Below the pieces are notes generated by a model that was not told the DNA's origin, made no database searches, and saw only the letters and a program-made list of their open reading frames with translations. Source: Planctomycetota bacterium (GTDB lineage Bacteria; Planctomycetota; Phycisphaerae; UBA1845). From it: a stretch of 36,157 nucleotides of DNA. The stretch covers positions 1 to 36,157 of the forward strand of contig JAJRYY010000016.1 of assembly GCA_024275565.1 (NCBI GenBank), given 5' to 3'. Positions 18,087 to 26,004 of this stretch are shown here, one piece after another; positions within the stretch are counted from its first letter, which is position 1, and the number at the start of each line of letters is the position of its first letter. A program made the translations under genes and the position numbers.

Positions 18087-20654
18087 GTGTCGAAAGGTAT
18101 CGACCCTGGTTCTATCCTCCAGGCAGTGCCGTGTTCTGGCGCAGCGGATTCGATTCCGCCCGCGGTATCGGAACTGATTGTCTCGCTTCCACTCCCGGTT
18201 ATTCGCTCAATCCCGGTTGCTCACTCTCCGCCCCATGGTCTGTCATCTGCTGCTGCGACTGCTTCCGTGTTTCGGGTTTCAGAGCATCTTCAGGTTTCAG
18301 AGCATCTTCAGGTTTCAGGGCATCTTCAGGTTTCAGGGCATCTTGAGGTTGCGGAGTATCTCCAGGTTGCAGAGCATCTTCGGGAATTGCTCTGCGACGG
18401 TCCTCTGTGTCACTCGGATTTTGAGCCCCATGAGCGGCATGTCGGCAGGGCTGTTGCTTTGGCACATGCGGTTGAGATCCTCCACCATCGCCTGAATCAT
18501 CCGCTGCCTCTGGAATCTCTCCAGGTTTCGGCCCTTCTCCTTGACGTTGGCAAGCCGATCCTTTCGTCTTGCATGCCGAAGGCTTATGCTCGCGCCAGGA
18601 ACTGGCAAACGCGATTGGCGCTTCCGGATGTTGAGACGGAACGGGCTGCTTTTTCTACGGATCATGCCCAGGTTGGATCGGAACTGGCTCGGTGCTGGGA
18701 TTTGGACGAAAACGTTTGCGAGGCCATTCGACTGAGCCACTCACCCGTTTCGGTCGTCGAACGGATCGCCCGATATCCCCTGTTCGTTTATTTGTTACAG
18801 CTGAGCGATCTCATTGTGGGGGACAGGCCTGGCTCGTTGCCTACGGGGTTCGGAGCCTCAGATGATCTTCTGCGGCGACTGTCACTCAGTTCAGAGTGTG
18901 TTACTGAATGGCATTCGATGGCCTGGTCCCAAGCCGAGGCGACGATGGCTGACCTCGCGAAGGCTAGAGCTGCCCGGGAGATTTATTTTCGGACGACAGG
19001 TTCCCCGGATTCCGGTCACTGGGGGGGTGGTATGTCGAAAGCTTCGGACTTGCCAGCTTCCGGCTTATCAGCTTCCGGCTTATCAGCTTCCGGCTTGCCA
19101 GCTTCGGGCTTGTCGGCTGGTTCGGCTGGATCGTTGCACAGTGCGTTCCGGTTCGATGCATCACCGAGATCCCTGTGTCTGCAACTCGCGACGATTGCGT
19201 CCGAAACGCTCGATCTTCGCCATGCTGTGGCGTTTATCGTCGATCGCGACGCCAACCAGTACCTATGCACCCCCCTTGACCCATCCGCAACGAAGGGATC
19301 CATCGCCCCCCTTCCTCTTGGAAAGCTCGATCTTTACGCCTCTTCATTTACAGCACCCATTATTCCGGCGCCTTACGCTTTCTGGACGGCTGTCAACCAT
19401 TTCCGCCGGACACTCGCAGGTGACGACATCAGTCTGATCCCCATCACGCGTGGATCGCAGCTTCTTGCAGGTGTTCTGTGCAGAATCGATATTCCCCAGC
19501 GTTCCGGGAGTTCAGACTCCGGGTTTTCGCGGTCTGGTCCTGCAGATTCACATCTTGCGCGTGGTCTTCATCATTTTCACGAGGCTGTGTCTGATCTCCG
19601 TCGCCGGATCGCGCAATCTTTGCGCCAGGACAGTACCCAACGGCGTATGGTTCAGATGCTCGACACCGTACCGAATCTGTCGGATCATCACGCTCCGTCT
19701 CCGGAATTGCTGGATATGCTCGCCGATCTTGCAGCCGGGGCTGCTCATGAGATTAATACGCCGCTTGGTGTGATCGCCGGGCGTGCGGAGATGCTTGCTG
19801 ACGCCATCACCGATCCTCAACACCGTCGCGATCTGGAAATGATCGAACAGCACGCACATCGGTGCAGCAATATAGCGAGTGAGCTTCTCGCCTACGCCCG
19901 TCCCAGTACTGCGAGGCCTGCCCGGATCGACCTTACGACCTGGTTGCCGCGACTTGTGGCGGGTTGCGATGTGTCCCGATTTCACGAGGTTCACACGCTC
20001 GTTTCCACGGATGCTGCCTGCGTGTTTGCTGATCCGGAACAGCTTGGTCAGGCGATCAGCAATCTTATCGCGAATGCGTCAGATGCTGCTCCTGAGAAAA
20101 ACGCCCGTTTGCTCATTAACTCGCAGCCATTCTCTTCCGATGGAACGGTCGTCCTCACGATCGAAGACAATGGTCGTGGGATGAGTGAGTATGTTGCGAA
20201 CCGTGCCTGCACGCCGTTCTACTCACACCAGTCTTCCAACCGCCAGCGTGGTCTTGGACTGTCGCTTGCGGAGCGGTTGGTTGCGAACAATCGAGGACGT
20301 CTCTGGCTTGCGTCTGAACCTGGTGGTGGTGCCCGCGTGTTTATATCGCTCCCGGGGGCTGGGCTGCCATGCGGAGACATGGTACGTCCTGGAGAAAAGT
20401 CGTCGAGGCGGAAGCATGGGACCTTGCGGGATCGTATTGCCTCAAGCGGTAACGAATTCGTTCAAGATCGGACACTGGAACCAGTAGGTAGTGACGCATG
20501 TGCGACGGACCCCAATTTGACAACATCTCCGCTGGAAACGCCGCCTCAGCGGCAGGCGATGCCTGCGCGCCAAGCATTCTCGTCGCCATCGGAGACGCCA
20601 CCCTCCTCGACATCGTTACGGACTTCGTTTCCGAAACATTCGATGCCCGCGTAA
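18087..20654 (+). CDS. Soluble HDOD-histidine kinase
   Basis: This protein of about 855 residues has no obvious transmembrane segment. After a variable N-terminus and an 18-nt repeat segment (VSEHLQ-type hexads), residues about 110-290 resemble an HDOD domain. Its HD-like motif is degenerate (LLLDVGK instead of LLHDIGK), so phosphodiesterase activity is unlikely. A Ser/Gly repeat linker follows, then a GAF-like sensor region (about 370-500). The kinase core has H554 in the H-box (GAAHEINTPLG), the N-box NLIANASDAA (about 660), IEDNGRGM (about 692) and RGLGLSLAERL (about 720). The last 110 residues are disordered-looking. GTG 18087 has GGAGG 10 nt upstream; GTG 18018 is an alternative. The gene's 3' end overlaps the next gene by 157 nt in another frame. 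Confidence 0.82.
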   Translation: MSKGIDPGSILQAVPCSGAADSIPPAVSELIVSLPLPVIRSIPVAHSPPHGLSSAAATASVFRVSEHLQVSEHLQVSGHLQVSGHLEVAEYLQVAEHLRELLCDGPLCHSDFEPHERHVGRAVALAHAVEILHHRLNHPLPLESLQVSALLLDVGKPILSSCMPKAYARARNWQTRLALPDVETERAAFSTDHAQVGSELARCWDLDENVCEAIRLSHSPVSVVERIARYPLFVYLLQLSDLIVGDRPGSLPTGFGASDDLLRRLSLSSECVTEWHSMAWSQAEATMADLAKARAAREIYFRTTGSPDSGHWGGGMSKASDLPASGLSASGLSASGLPASGLSAGSAGSLHSAFRFDASPRSLCLQLATIASETLDLRHAVAFIVDRDANQYLCTPLDPSATKGSIAPLPLGKLDLYASSFTAPIIPAPYAFWTAVNHFRRTLAGDDISLIPITRGSQLLAGVLCRIDIPQRSGSSDSGFSRSGPADSHLARGLHHFHEAVSDLRRRIAQSLRQDSTQRRMVQMLDTVPNLSDHHAPSPELLDMLADLAAGAAHEINTPLGVIAGRAEMLADAITDPQHRRDLEMIEQHAHRCSNIASELLAYARPSTARPARIDLTTWLPRLVAGCDVSRFHEVHTLVSTDAACVFADPEQLGQAISNLIANASDAAPEKNARLLINSQPFSSDGTVVLTIEDNGRGMSEYVANRACTPFYSHQSSNRQRGLGLSLAERLVANNRGRLWLASEPGGGARVFISLPGAGLPCGDMVRPGEKSSRRKHGTLRDRIASSGNEFVQDRTLEPVGSDACATDPNLTTSPLETPPQRQAMPARQAFSSPSETPPSSTSLRTSFPKHSMPA
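18275..18382 (+). repeat. Six 18-nt tandem repeats in the histidine kinase gene
   Basis: Units start at 18275, 18293, 18311, 18329, 18347 and 18365 and encode the hexads VSEHLQ, VSEHLQ, VSGHLQ, VSGHLE, VAEYLQ and VAEHLR. The first two units are identical in DNA. The hexads sit just before the HDOD-like domain and may form a helix or extended linker. Confidence 0.92.
19041..19115 (+). repeat. Five 15-nt tandem repeats in the histidine kinase gene
   Basis: Units of 15 nt starting at 19041, 19056, 19071, 19086 and 19101 encode ASDLP, ASGLS, ASGLS, ASGLP and ASGLS. They form a flexible linker between the HDOD-like and GAF-like parts. Two units are identical, which indicates recent expansion. Confidence 0.92.
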
Positions 20655-21097
20655 CTTGTACGACTTGCGCCTCTGATGCTCTGGAAATTGACCGTCTTCA
20701 ACCTCATGATATCGCCATCGTGGGTATCGGCGACTGCACCATGGGCGGGGTTGATGTCGTCCGCGCGCTTATCAAACTGCGACGGCGGCCTGTGATTGTG
20801 ATTGGCAACAACCCGTCGACTGAGGTGCTCATCGAGTTTCTCAGGCTTGGTGTGGCTGACTATCTTCCCACCCCCATCGATCTGGAACGGCTTCTTGGTA
20901 ATGTGGAAATTGCCTTGGACGCTGAGTCGTCGCGCAAGCGTCACGCCTATCAGGACACTCGCATGCGATCTCTCGTTCGGAAAGTCCTCCATGAGCGGCG
21001 CGAACTCCGGGCGCGTATCGACCTGCTTTGTCGCGATATGGTGGGCGCACATCGACGCCTCTTCCATCGCGTTCTTTCGATGGATGATCCGCAGTAG
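20498..21097 (+). CDS. Degenerate (pseudo-)receiver protein
   Basis: The 199-residue product has a receiver-like alternating strand/helix pattern from about residue 26 to 142. Key residues are not conserved: where the phospho-acceptor Asp is expected (after HDIAIV) there is G76, the acidic pair is reduced to one Asp (D33), and the KP motif reads PTP (T125). It should not be phosphorylated in the standard way and may act as an adaptor or bind the kinase constitutively. A basic, heptad-like helical tail (about 143-195) follows. It begins 157 nt inside the kinase gene in another reading frame, so translation of the two is likely coupled. A weak TAGGTAG precedes ATG 20498. Closest known classes would be atypical or pseudo-receivers. 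Confidence 0.72.
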   Translation: MCDGPQFDNISAGNAASAAGDACAPSILVAIGDATLLDIVTDFVSETFDARVTCTTCASDALEIDRLQPHDIAIVGIGDCTMGGVDVVRALIKLRRRPVIVIGNNPSTEVLIEFLRLGVADYLPTPIDLERLLGNVEIALDAESSRKRHAYQDTRMRSLVRKVLHERRELRARIDLLCRDMVGAHRRLFHRVLSMDDPQ

Positions 21098-21217
21098 CCT
21101 GGTGGCGGACACTGCACTGCGCCACACTGCATTGCACTTGTGAACTTCACTTCTGAATTGCACATGCGAATTGCATGTATGACATCACATTACACGCACA
21201 GGCCTGTAGAGCGATTG

Positions 21218-22129
21218 CTACGGATCTTGTGGAAAATTTGGGCTTGGGGGGGGCGTGCGGGGGGCTTTTTCGATCTCTGTGATCATTCTGCCTCTACGCC
21301 ATATCCGAACTGTTCCCGTCGATTCTGAGACCGTCATCGCAATGCTTTTGGTCGCGGTGGTGATTCCTGCTGCTGTCGCGTGGCGGGCACCCAGTCCTTG
21401 CGGCATTGCTTCGCCGAATACGCTTGGAGCGAGGATTGTGCCAGCGGACATGATGACGCCGTTTCCCTTGATGATGAAGGCTCCGTCGATGTGGGCGAAT
21501 TCTTTCACGGTGTCGCGCATCCGTTCGTCCAGCACATTTCGCTCCTTCTCCGGATATCCCTTGAAGGGGTTGATGATGTTCTGTTGACAGTATTTCTGGA
21601 CATCCCGATAGGCACCGATGACTGCCAGTGTTCCGACCGGTTTTCCCTCACGGCCTTCATGCGCCAACTCGAGCATGAGCGTGAGTGTTCTTTGAAACAC
21701 CGCCTGTCGGATGTGCTCGGTGAGCTTTGGCTGCCCTACCGACTGGAACAGTTCAAATTCCTGCCCCACCTCCATGACGACCATGGTGTCGATTTTGTGT
21801 TCAGCCACTCCGGACAGGAATACGAAGACCTCGCCTCCCTTGAGCATCCCCTGCGAAAACGCCATCAGGGTTGCCATCTTGATCTGCCCCATTCGCGTCA
21901 GGTTGAACCTTGGAACCGCGAGCGATTGTATGCCCCTCTCTTTTGCGAGCGCAGCCTCTTCCTCTGTCCGCGTGATGAGAATAAATTCAGTCGGTGATTT
22001 GACCGCATCCACGAGCTTGTCAAGCGATGGGATTGCGTCCGCGTAGGCCATCAGCGTGCGCGCTGATACAGATTTCGCGACGCGTGCGGCTGCTTCGATA
22101 ATCGGTTTGGAAAAATCGCTTGATTCCAT
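21218..22129 (-). CDS. Diadenylate cyclase, DacZ/DisA_N type
   Basis: This is a 303-residue protein whose C-terminal half carries a DAC (DisA_N) domain, which condenses two ATP into the second messenger c-di-AMP. The two signature motifs are DGAFII (D215-A217, followed by KGNG) and GLGARHATAA (246-254). The second motif has RHA rather than the DisA-type RHR, similar to archaeal DacZ enzymes. The N-terminal 170 residues are an alpha/beta domain without membrane helices, unlike CdaA, and without the helix-hairpin-helix DNA-binding domain of DisA. The enzyme is therefore predicted to be soluble. A C-terminal Pro-rich tail is short and probably disordered. It is convergent with the signalling cassette and divergent from the AMMECR1-like gene (80 bp between starts). 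No c-di-AMP phosphodiesterase is seen nearby. Confidence 0.85.
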   Translation of the reverse strand: MESSDFSKPIIEAAARVAKSVSARTLMAYADAIPSLDKLVDAVKSPTEFILITRTEEEAALAKERGIQSLAVPRFNLTRMGQIKMATLMAFSQGMLKGGEVFVFLSGVAEHKIDTMVVMEVGQEFELFQSVGQPKLTEHIRQAVFQRTLTLMLELAHEGREGKPVGTLAVIGAYRDVQKYCQQNIINPFKGYPEKERNVLDERMRDTVKEFAHIDGAFIIKGNGVIMSAGTILAPSVFGEAMPQGLGARHATAAGITTATKSIAMTVSESTGTVRIWRRGRMITEIEKAPRTPPPSPNFPQDP

Positions 22130-22209
22130 CGTACGAACCCCGTGGGACTCCAGGTAAACAGGCGGACGCTCAGTTGAGTTCGACAGCGTCTGTGACTATA
22201 CTTCGACCG

Positions 22210-24066
22210 ATGAACCGTCACAACTTGCGATGGCGTCTCACTTTGCTTGCGTTTTTTCTCTCGTATACCGCTCTGTTCGCGGGCGATACGAGTGAGCTGG
22301 TGGGTTCTGGTGGTTTGGTGGGTTCTGGTGGTTTGGTGGGTTCTGGCATTTCGCTTCCTGTTCCCACGTCGCCAGCGATCAACGCACAGGACCAGACATT
22401 TCTCGCCAGAACCGCCCGACGTACCCTTGCCCGGTTTATTGCCGATGGAAGCTTGTATGCGGCTGACTATACCCCCCCGTCACTTTCAGGACGATCGTGT
22501 CATTTTATTGTCACGCTGCGCAGCGGGCACGAAGCGATTGGTCTGGGAGCATCCGGACCTGGTCCGATTCTGACGACTCTCATTCAGGCGACACACTCTG
22601 CCATCGGAATGGCTGATCCGAACACGATCGAATTGCTCGATCTTGAGGAAGTTCTGATTGAATTCGAAGCCATCGGGGTAGTACAGTGGGTTCCGCTTCA
22701 GGGTATGTGGATGCAGCCGGAAACCATAGACCGTGTTTTTTCGAGTGGGCTGGACGGGATGGTGCTTGATGTTGGAGGGGTCGCAAAGCGTGTCTGCCCG
22801 ACTGAACTTACGATGAAAAACATGCTTCCGAGCGTCGCGTTCCGTGGGGTGCTGTCGAGCCTCGGGCAACTCAATCCAACTGCGAAACTCGGACGGTTCC
22901 GAACGGTCCACTGGTATCAACGATCCGCCCAATCGGAAATCGTGACGCTTCAACGCGGGATGGAGATCACCACGCCATCCTCCGTGGATGCTGCCGGTAT
23001 CCGCCGTGCTGTGACGGGCCTTGGCGATTTCCTCCTGTACCGGCTGAAGCCTGACGGTGCATTTGCGTACGAGTATGAACCTGCAGCCGAGGCATATACC
23101 GCAAATGAAACGCAGGAATACAACGCTGGTGCGGCGCGGGCGCTCTCTCGCATCACTTCTCAATTTCGCGCTGCATCACCACGGAAGGCTTCTTATCTTT
23201 CGGCTACAAACCTTGCCATTCAATCGCTGCGAAAAACGCTGCTGCAGGTTCCTCATACGGAGAACGCATTTTTCGTGAGTACGCAGGACCACCGCAATCC
23301 GCTGGCTGCAACCGCTCAATTTTGCCTGGCGGTACAGGTGCATCCTGAATTTGAACGCTTCGCGAAGCTTCGCAAGAAACTCGTGGCTGCCCTGCTCTGG
23401 ACCCAGACAGACGATGGTGCCTTCGTGGCAGCATTTCCGCCCGCGCGGCGTTTCGGCGTTTCTGAAACCCATGGTGGTGCCGCACTCCTGGCACTCGCGA
23501 GAGAATATGAACTGAATCCCAATCGCGAGATACTCGATGCGTTCAACCGTGCGTTCCAACACTACGCTCCGCGATTCGACAAAAATCCTACGCTCGCATC
23601 CGCCGCATGGCTGACACCTGCATTTTCGAGAATGGCGATCATCACGAATCGCCGTGATTTCGCACGCTTTGCTTACCGGCTGGCGGACTGGATTGTGGAT
23701 CATCAGTTGCCCAGGGATTATTCCGACCCACAGCTGGCTGGCGGTGTCGCGGCGGGTGCGCGCATCCCCGATGTGTCCACAGCTGCCTGCCTGAGCGCCC
23801 TCTGCCACGCCACAGCCGCTGCTCGACACTTCAAGCGAGATGAGCGTACCACCAGGTATGAACAAGCTGCCAACCTCGCTGCCCGATTCGTCGTGCAACT
23901 CCAGTTTCGCACACCTGAGATGTACTACCTCCGATTCCCCAGAGATGTCCTCGGTGCAGTACGACTCTCGCCCACCGATACCCGCCTCCGTCTGGAAGCG
24001 CAAAATTATGCACTGACCGCCCTGCTCGATTTCCAGCGCATTATCCTGCGCGATCAGGGGCAATGA
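22210..24066 (+). CDS. Exported protein with AMMECR1-like domain and alpha/alpha-toroid-like C-terminal region
   Basis: The 618-residue precursor has a clear signal peptide (basic start, then LTLLAFFLSYTALFA). A Gly-rich 18-nt repeat segment follows. Residues about 62-225 follow the AMMECR1 pattern: an ARRTLARFIADG helix, a FIVTLRSG strand, a paired helix LIQATHSAIGMADPNT, an LDLEEVLIEFEAIG segment and a final DGMVLDVGG strand. The family's RGCIG motif is not retained (AIGLGAS instead). The C-terminal 370 residues are helical with repeated HGGAALLALAREYE-like hairpins, resembling alpha/alpha-toroid enzymes or lyases. No catalytic set is recognised. No good ribosome binding site precedes ATG 22210; the frame extends upstream into the dacZ-like gene. 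Function is unknown. Confidence 0.7.
   Translation: MNRHNLRWRLTLLAFFLSYTALFAGDTSELVGSGGLVGSGGLVGSGISLPVPTSPAINAQDQTFLARTARRTLARFIADGSLYAADYTPPSLSGRSCHFIVTLRSGHEAIGLGASGPGPILTTLIQATHSAIGMADPNTIELLDLEEVLIEFEAIGVVQWVPLQGMWMQPETIDRVFSSGLDGMVLDVGGVAKRVCPTELTMKNMLPSVAFRGVLSSLGQLNPTAKLGRFRTVHWYQRSAQSEIVTLQRGMEITTPSSVDAAGIRRAVTGLGDFLLYRLKPDGAFAYEYEPAAEAYTANETQEYNAGAARALSRITSQFRAASPRKASYLSATNLAIQSLRKTLLQVPHTENAFFVSTQDHRNPLAATAQFCLAVQVHPEFERFAKLRKKLVAALLWTQTDDGAFVAAFPPARRFGVSETHGGAALLALAREYELNPNREILDAFNRAFQHYAPRFDKNPTLASAAWLTPAFSRMAIITNRRDFARFAYRLADWIVDHQLPRDYSDPQLAGGVAAGARIPDVSTAACLSALCHATAAARHFKRDERTTRYEQAANLAARFVVQLQFRTPEMYYLRFPRDVLGAVRLSPTDTRLRLEAQNYALTALLDFQRIILRDQGQ
22299..22352 (+). repeat. Three 18-nt tandem repeats after a signal peptide
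   Basis: Units start at 22299, 22317 and 22335. The first two are identical and the third diverges at its end. They encode a Leu-Val-Gly-Ser-Gly-Gly repeat directly after the signal peptide of the AMMECR1-like protein, where a flexible linker would be tolerated. Confidence 0.9.
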
Positions 24067-24094
24067 TGATCCCGTCCGATAAGCCGGGCGAGAT

Positions 24095-24151
24095 CCGACA
24101 AGTCCTGGCGTCGCCTGACAAGTCCTACCGACCCTGACGAGTCCTGACATT
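24095..24151. repeat. 19-nt tandem repeats in a convergent intergenic region
   Basis: Three imperfect 19-nt units (24095, 24114, 24133) share a CCTGACAAGTCCT core. They fill most of the 115-bp gap between the AMMECR1-like gene and the TatD gene, which converge here. The period is not a multiple of three. Confidence 0.75.
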
Positions 24152-24181
24152 GGCCGACAACAGAGGTGCCGAAGCGTGGTT

Positions 24182-24955
24182 TTAGGATAAGTGGAAGAAT
24201 TGTCGGGTGTTTTCGGTGGTCTGCCGGGCGATTGTGTCAAAATCCACGCCGCGCAGATCTGCGAGGAATTGTGCGATGTGTACCACGTTGGCTGGTTCGT
24301 TGGGTCGCATGTGGCGAACGGGAACGGGCGAGAGGTAGGGGGAATCGGTCTCGATCATCAGTGCGTCTTCCGGGTAGGTTATCGCGATTTCACGCACATC
24401 TCCGGCGTTTTTGAAGGTTACCACGCCGGTAAATGAGATGCGCCATCCATTGTCACGAAGCTCTGCCTCCTCCGCGATCGTGCCCGTGAAACAGTGGAAG
24501 ACGACTGGCTGACCTGTAAAACCATGCGCTTTGAGAATGTCCACCGTGTCTCGATGGGCTTCTCTACAGTGAATCACGATGGGCCTGTTTTTATCGGAAG
24601 CCATCGCCAACTGCCGCTCGAACACACGGCGTTGCGCGTTGCGGTCCGATAAGTCGTAATGGTAATCCAGCCCCATTTCACCCACGGCGACGACCTGATC
24701 GTCCTGTATCAGCGACGCGAGTCGATCCCAGTCAGCCTCATCCACCTTATCCGCTTCGTGCGGATGAACCCCGACGGCGGCTGACACGCAGTCGTGCTTC
24801 TTCGCGAGCGCCAGCGCGTGCTCGCAATCGTCGAGGTCGGTTCCGATGGTAATGATGTGTTCGACACCAGCGTCCTGCGCGCGCGTCAGGTATGCGTCCA
24901 CGTCTCCCGCAAGCTGCTTGAAGGTCAAATGTGCGTGAGAATCGATCACTGACAT
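24182..24955 (-). CDS. TatD-family metal-dependent hydrolase (DNase)
   Basis: This is a 257-residue TIM-barrel enzyme of the TatD/YcfH family, which includes 3'-5' exonucleases and D-aminoacyl-tRNA-linked hydrolases. The metal site is complete: DSHAHL with H7 and H9 at the N-terminus, the catalytic-metal Glu in VAVGEMGLDYHYD (about 93), VIHCREA, VFHCFTG and IETDSPYLSP. Length is standard for the family. It is the last gene of the minus-strand rpsP-trmD-rplS-yraN-tatD run and starts only 3 nt after the yraN stop, so it is almost certainly cotranscribed and translationally coupled. Its exact substrate is not deducible. Confidence 0.94.
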   Translation of the reverse strand: MSVIDSHAHLTFKQLAGDVDAYLTRAQDAGVEHIITIGTDLDDCEHALALAKKHDCVSAAVGVHPHEADKVDEADWDRLASLIQDDQVVAVGEMGLDYHYDLSDRNAQRRVFERQLAMASDKNRPIVIHCREAHRDTVDILKAHGFTGQPVVFHCFTGTIAEEAELRDNGWRISFTGVVTFKNAGDVREIAITYPEDALMIETDSPYLSPVPVRHMRPNEPANVVHIAQFLADLRGVDFDTIARQTTENTRQFFHLS

Positions 24956-24958
24956 GGG

Positions 24959-25321
24959 TCAACAGGCCCCGATCGGCGGGAATGCGTTCACAAAATGCTC
25001 AATGTCCGGATCGCAACCATCCTGAATCAGAACCCCTATCACATCGAAGCGACACGGGCGGTTGGACAGGTTCTTTGAAGATAGGTAGTACTTCGCAACA
25101 CGGGAAAGCTGCTGCTGCTTTCGCCAGCCGACGGCAGTCTCCGGATCAGCACCGGATCTGGATGATCGCGATTTTACCTCAACGAAAACGATCGAATCAC
25201 CGTCCAACGCGATCAGGTCGATCTCGCCAGCCGATGATTCGTAATTTCGTGATACTATTTTGTATCCGAGTTTCTTCAAGAACCGAGCGGCGATCTTCTC
25301 ACCACGCGGCCCGAGTGTCAT
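24959..25321 (-). CDS. yraN: YraN family protein (UPF0102), endonuclease-like fold
   Basis: This 120-residue protein matches the YraN/UPF0102 family. It has [19 protein letters not shown] at the N-terminus, the restriction-endonuclease-like core [19 protein letters not shown] (Asp, Glu and Lys in PD-(D/E)xK spacing), and RFDVIGV near the end. The family is predicted to be a nuclease resembling Holliday-junction resolvases, but its role is not settled. Its ATG overlaps the rplS stop by 4 nt (ATGA), a typical coupling arrangement, and tatD follows after 3 nt. In many bacteria yraN also sits near rplS and rnhB; rnhB is absent here. Confidence 0.93.
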   Translation of the reverse strand: MTLGPRGEKIAARFLKKLGYKIVSRNYESSAGEIDLIALDGDSIVFVEVKSRSSRSGADPETAVGWRKQQQLSRVAKYYLSSKNLSNRPCRFDVIGVLIQDGCDPDIEHFVNAFPPIGAC

Positions 25322-25770
25322 GCCGAGTCTCCGGCTGCCCCCACCGGTTCGACCTGACGCTCCACATTCTGGGAAGACGCAGCAGACTTCGACGCGCCAC
25401 GCGAATCGGAGGCAGAACGCACCTTGCGACGCTCGCGCAAACGACGTGCCTTGCCGATACGATCGCGGAGATAATAAAGTTTCGCACGACGCACTTTTCC
25501 GTGGCGTTTCACTTCGACCTTCAAGATCAACGGTGTGTGGACCATGTATTTTCGCTCAACACCCTGGTTGGCAACGATACGCCGGACGGTGAACGTCTCG
25601 CCGAGACCTTCGCCTCGACGTGAAATCACGACGCCGGAGAACACCTGGATGCGTTCTTTCTGACCTTCAACGATGCGTGTGTGAACGTCGACGGTATCAC
25701 CGATTTCAAATTCCGGAGGATTCGCCTTCAGATACTTCTTCTCTACGATGTCGATAAGGGGATGTCCCAT
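25318..25770 (-). CDS. rplS: Ribosomal protein L19
   Basis: This is a 50S subunit protein at the 30S interface. The L19 core (residues 1-115) is intact, with [20 protein letters not shown], the [10 protein letters not shown] turn, and [20 protein letters not shown] at the C-terminus of the domain. A Ser/Ala-rich tail of about 35 residues extends beyond the usual length; such tails occur in other ribosomal proteins of this cluster (see S16). AAGGAG lies 9 nt before ATG 25770. The gene is separated from trmD by 234 bp containing 17-nt repeats, which is wider than the usual trmD-rplS spacing and could hold its own promoter. It overlaps yraN by 4 nt. Confidence 0.96.
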   Translation of the reverse strand: MGHPLIDIVEKKYLKANPPEFEIGDTVDVHTRIVEGQKERIQVFSGVVISRRGEGLGETFTVRRIVANQGVERKYMVHTPLILKVEVKRHGKVRRAKLYYLRDRIGKARRLRERRKVRSASDSRGASKSAASSQNVERQVEPVGAAGDSA

Positions 25771-26004
25771 GACTCAATACTCCTTCGGCTCTACCTTTGT
25801 CACTGCCAGTCCAATTATTTGAAACCAGCCCAGCCCGCAAAACGCCAAGCTCTCGTGTATGTACCGTCAATTTTACTCTTTTTTCTAAGATCTTTTTCCT
25901 AAAACATACCGCCTAAACGCTTCCGTACGACCGGCACCTCAATACAGCCAGCACCTCAATACAGCCAGCACCTCAATACAGCCAGCACAGCAGGACGTGT
26001 CGGA
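25771..26004. repeat. trmD-rplS spacer with three 17-nt tandem repeats
   Basis: Three exact 17-nt units (GCACCTCAATACAGCCA) start at 25934, 25951 and 25968, with a partial fourth. They lie downstream of trmD and 164 bp before rplS. The rest of the spacer is A/T-rich near 25860-25910 with T-runs but no clear hairpin. The period of 17 could not be tolerated inside a coding region. Confidence 0.9.
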
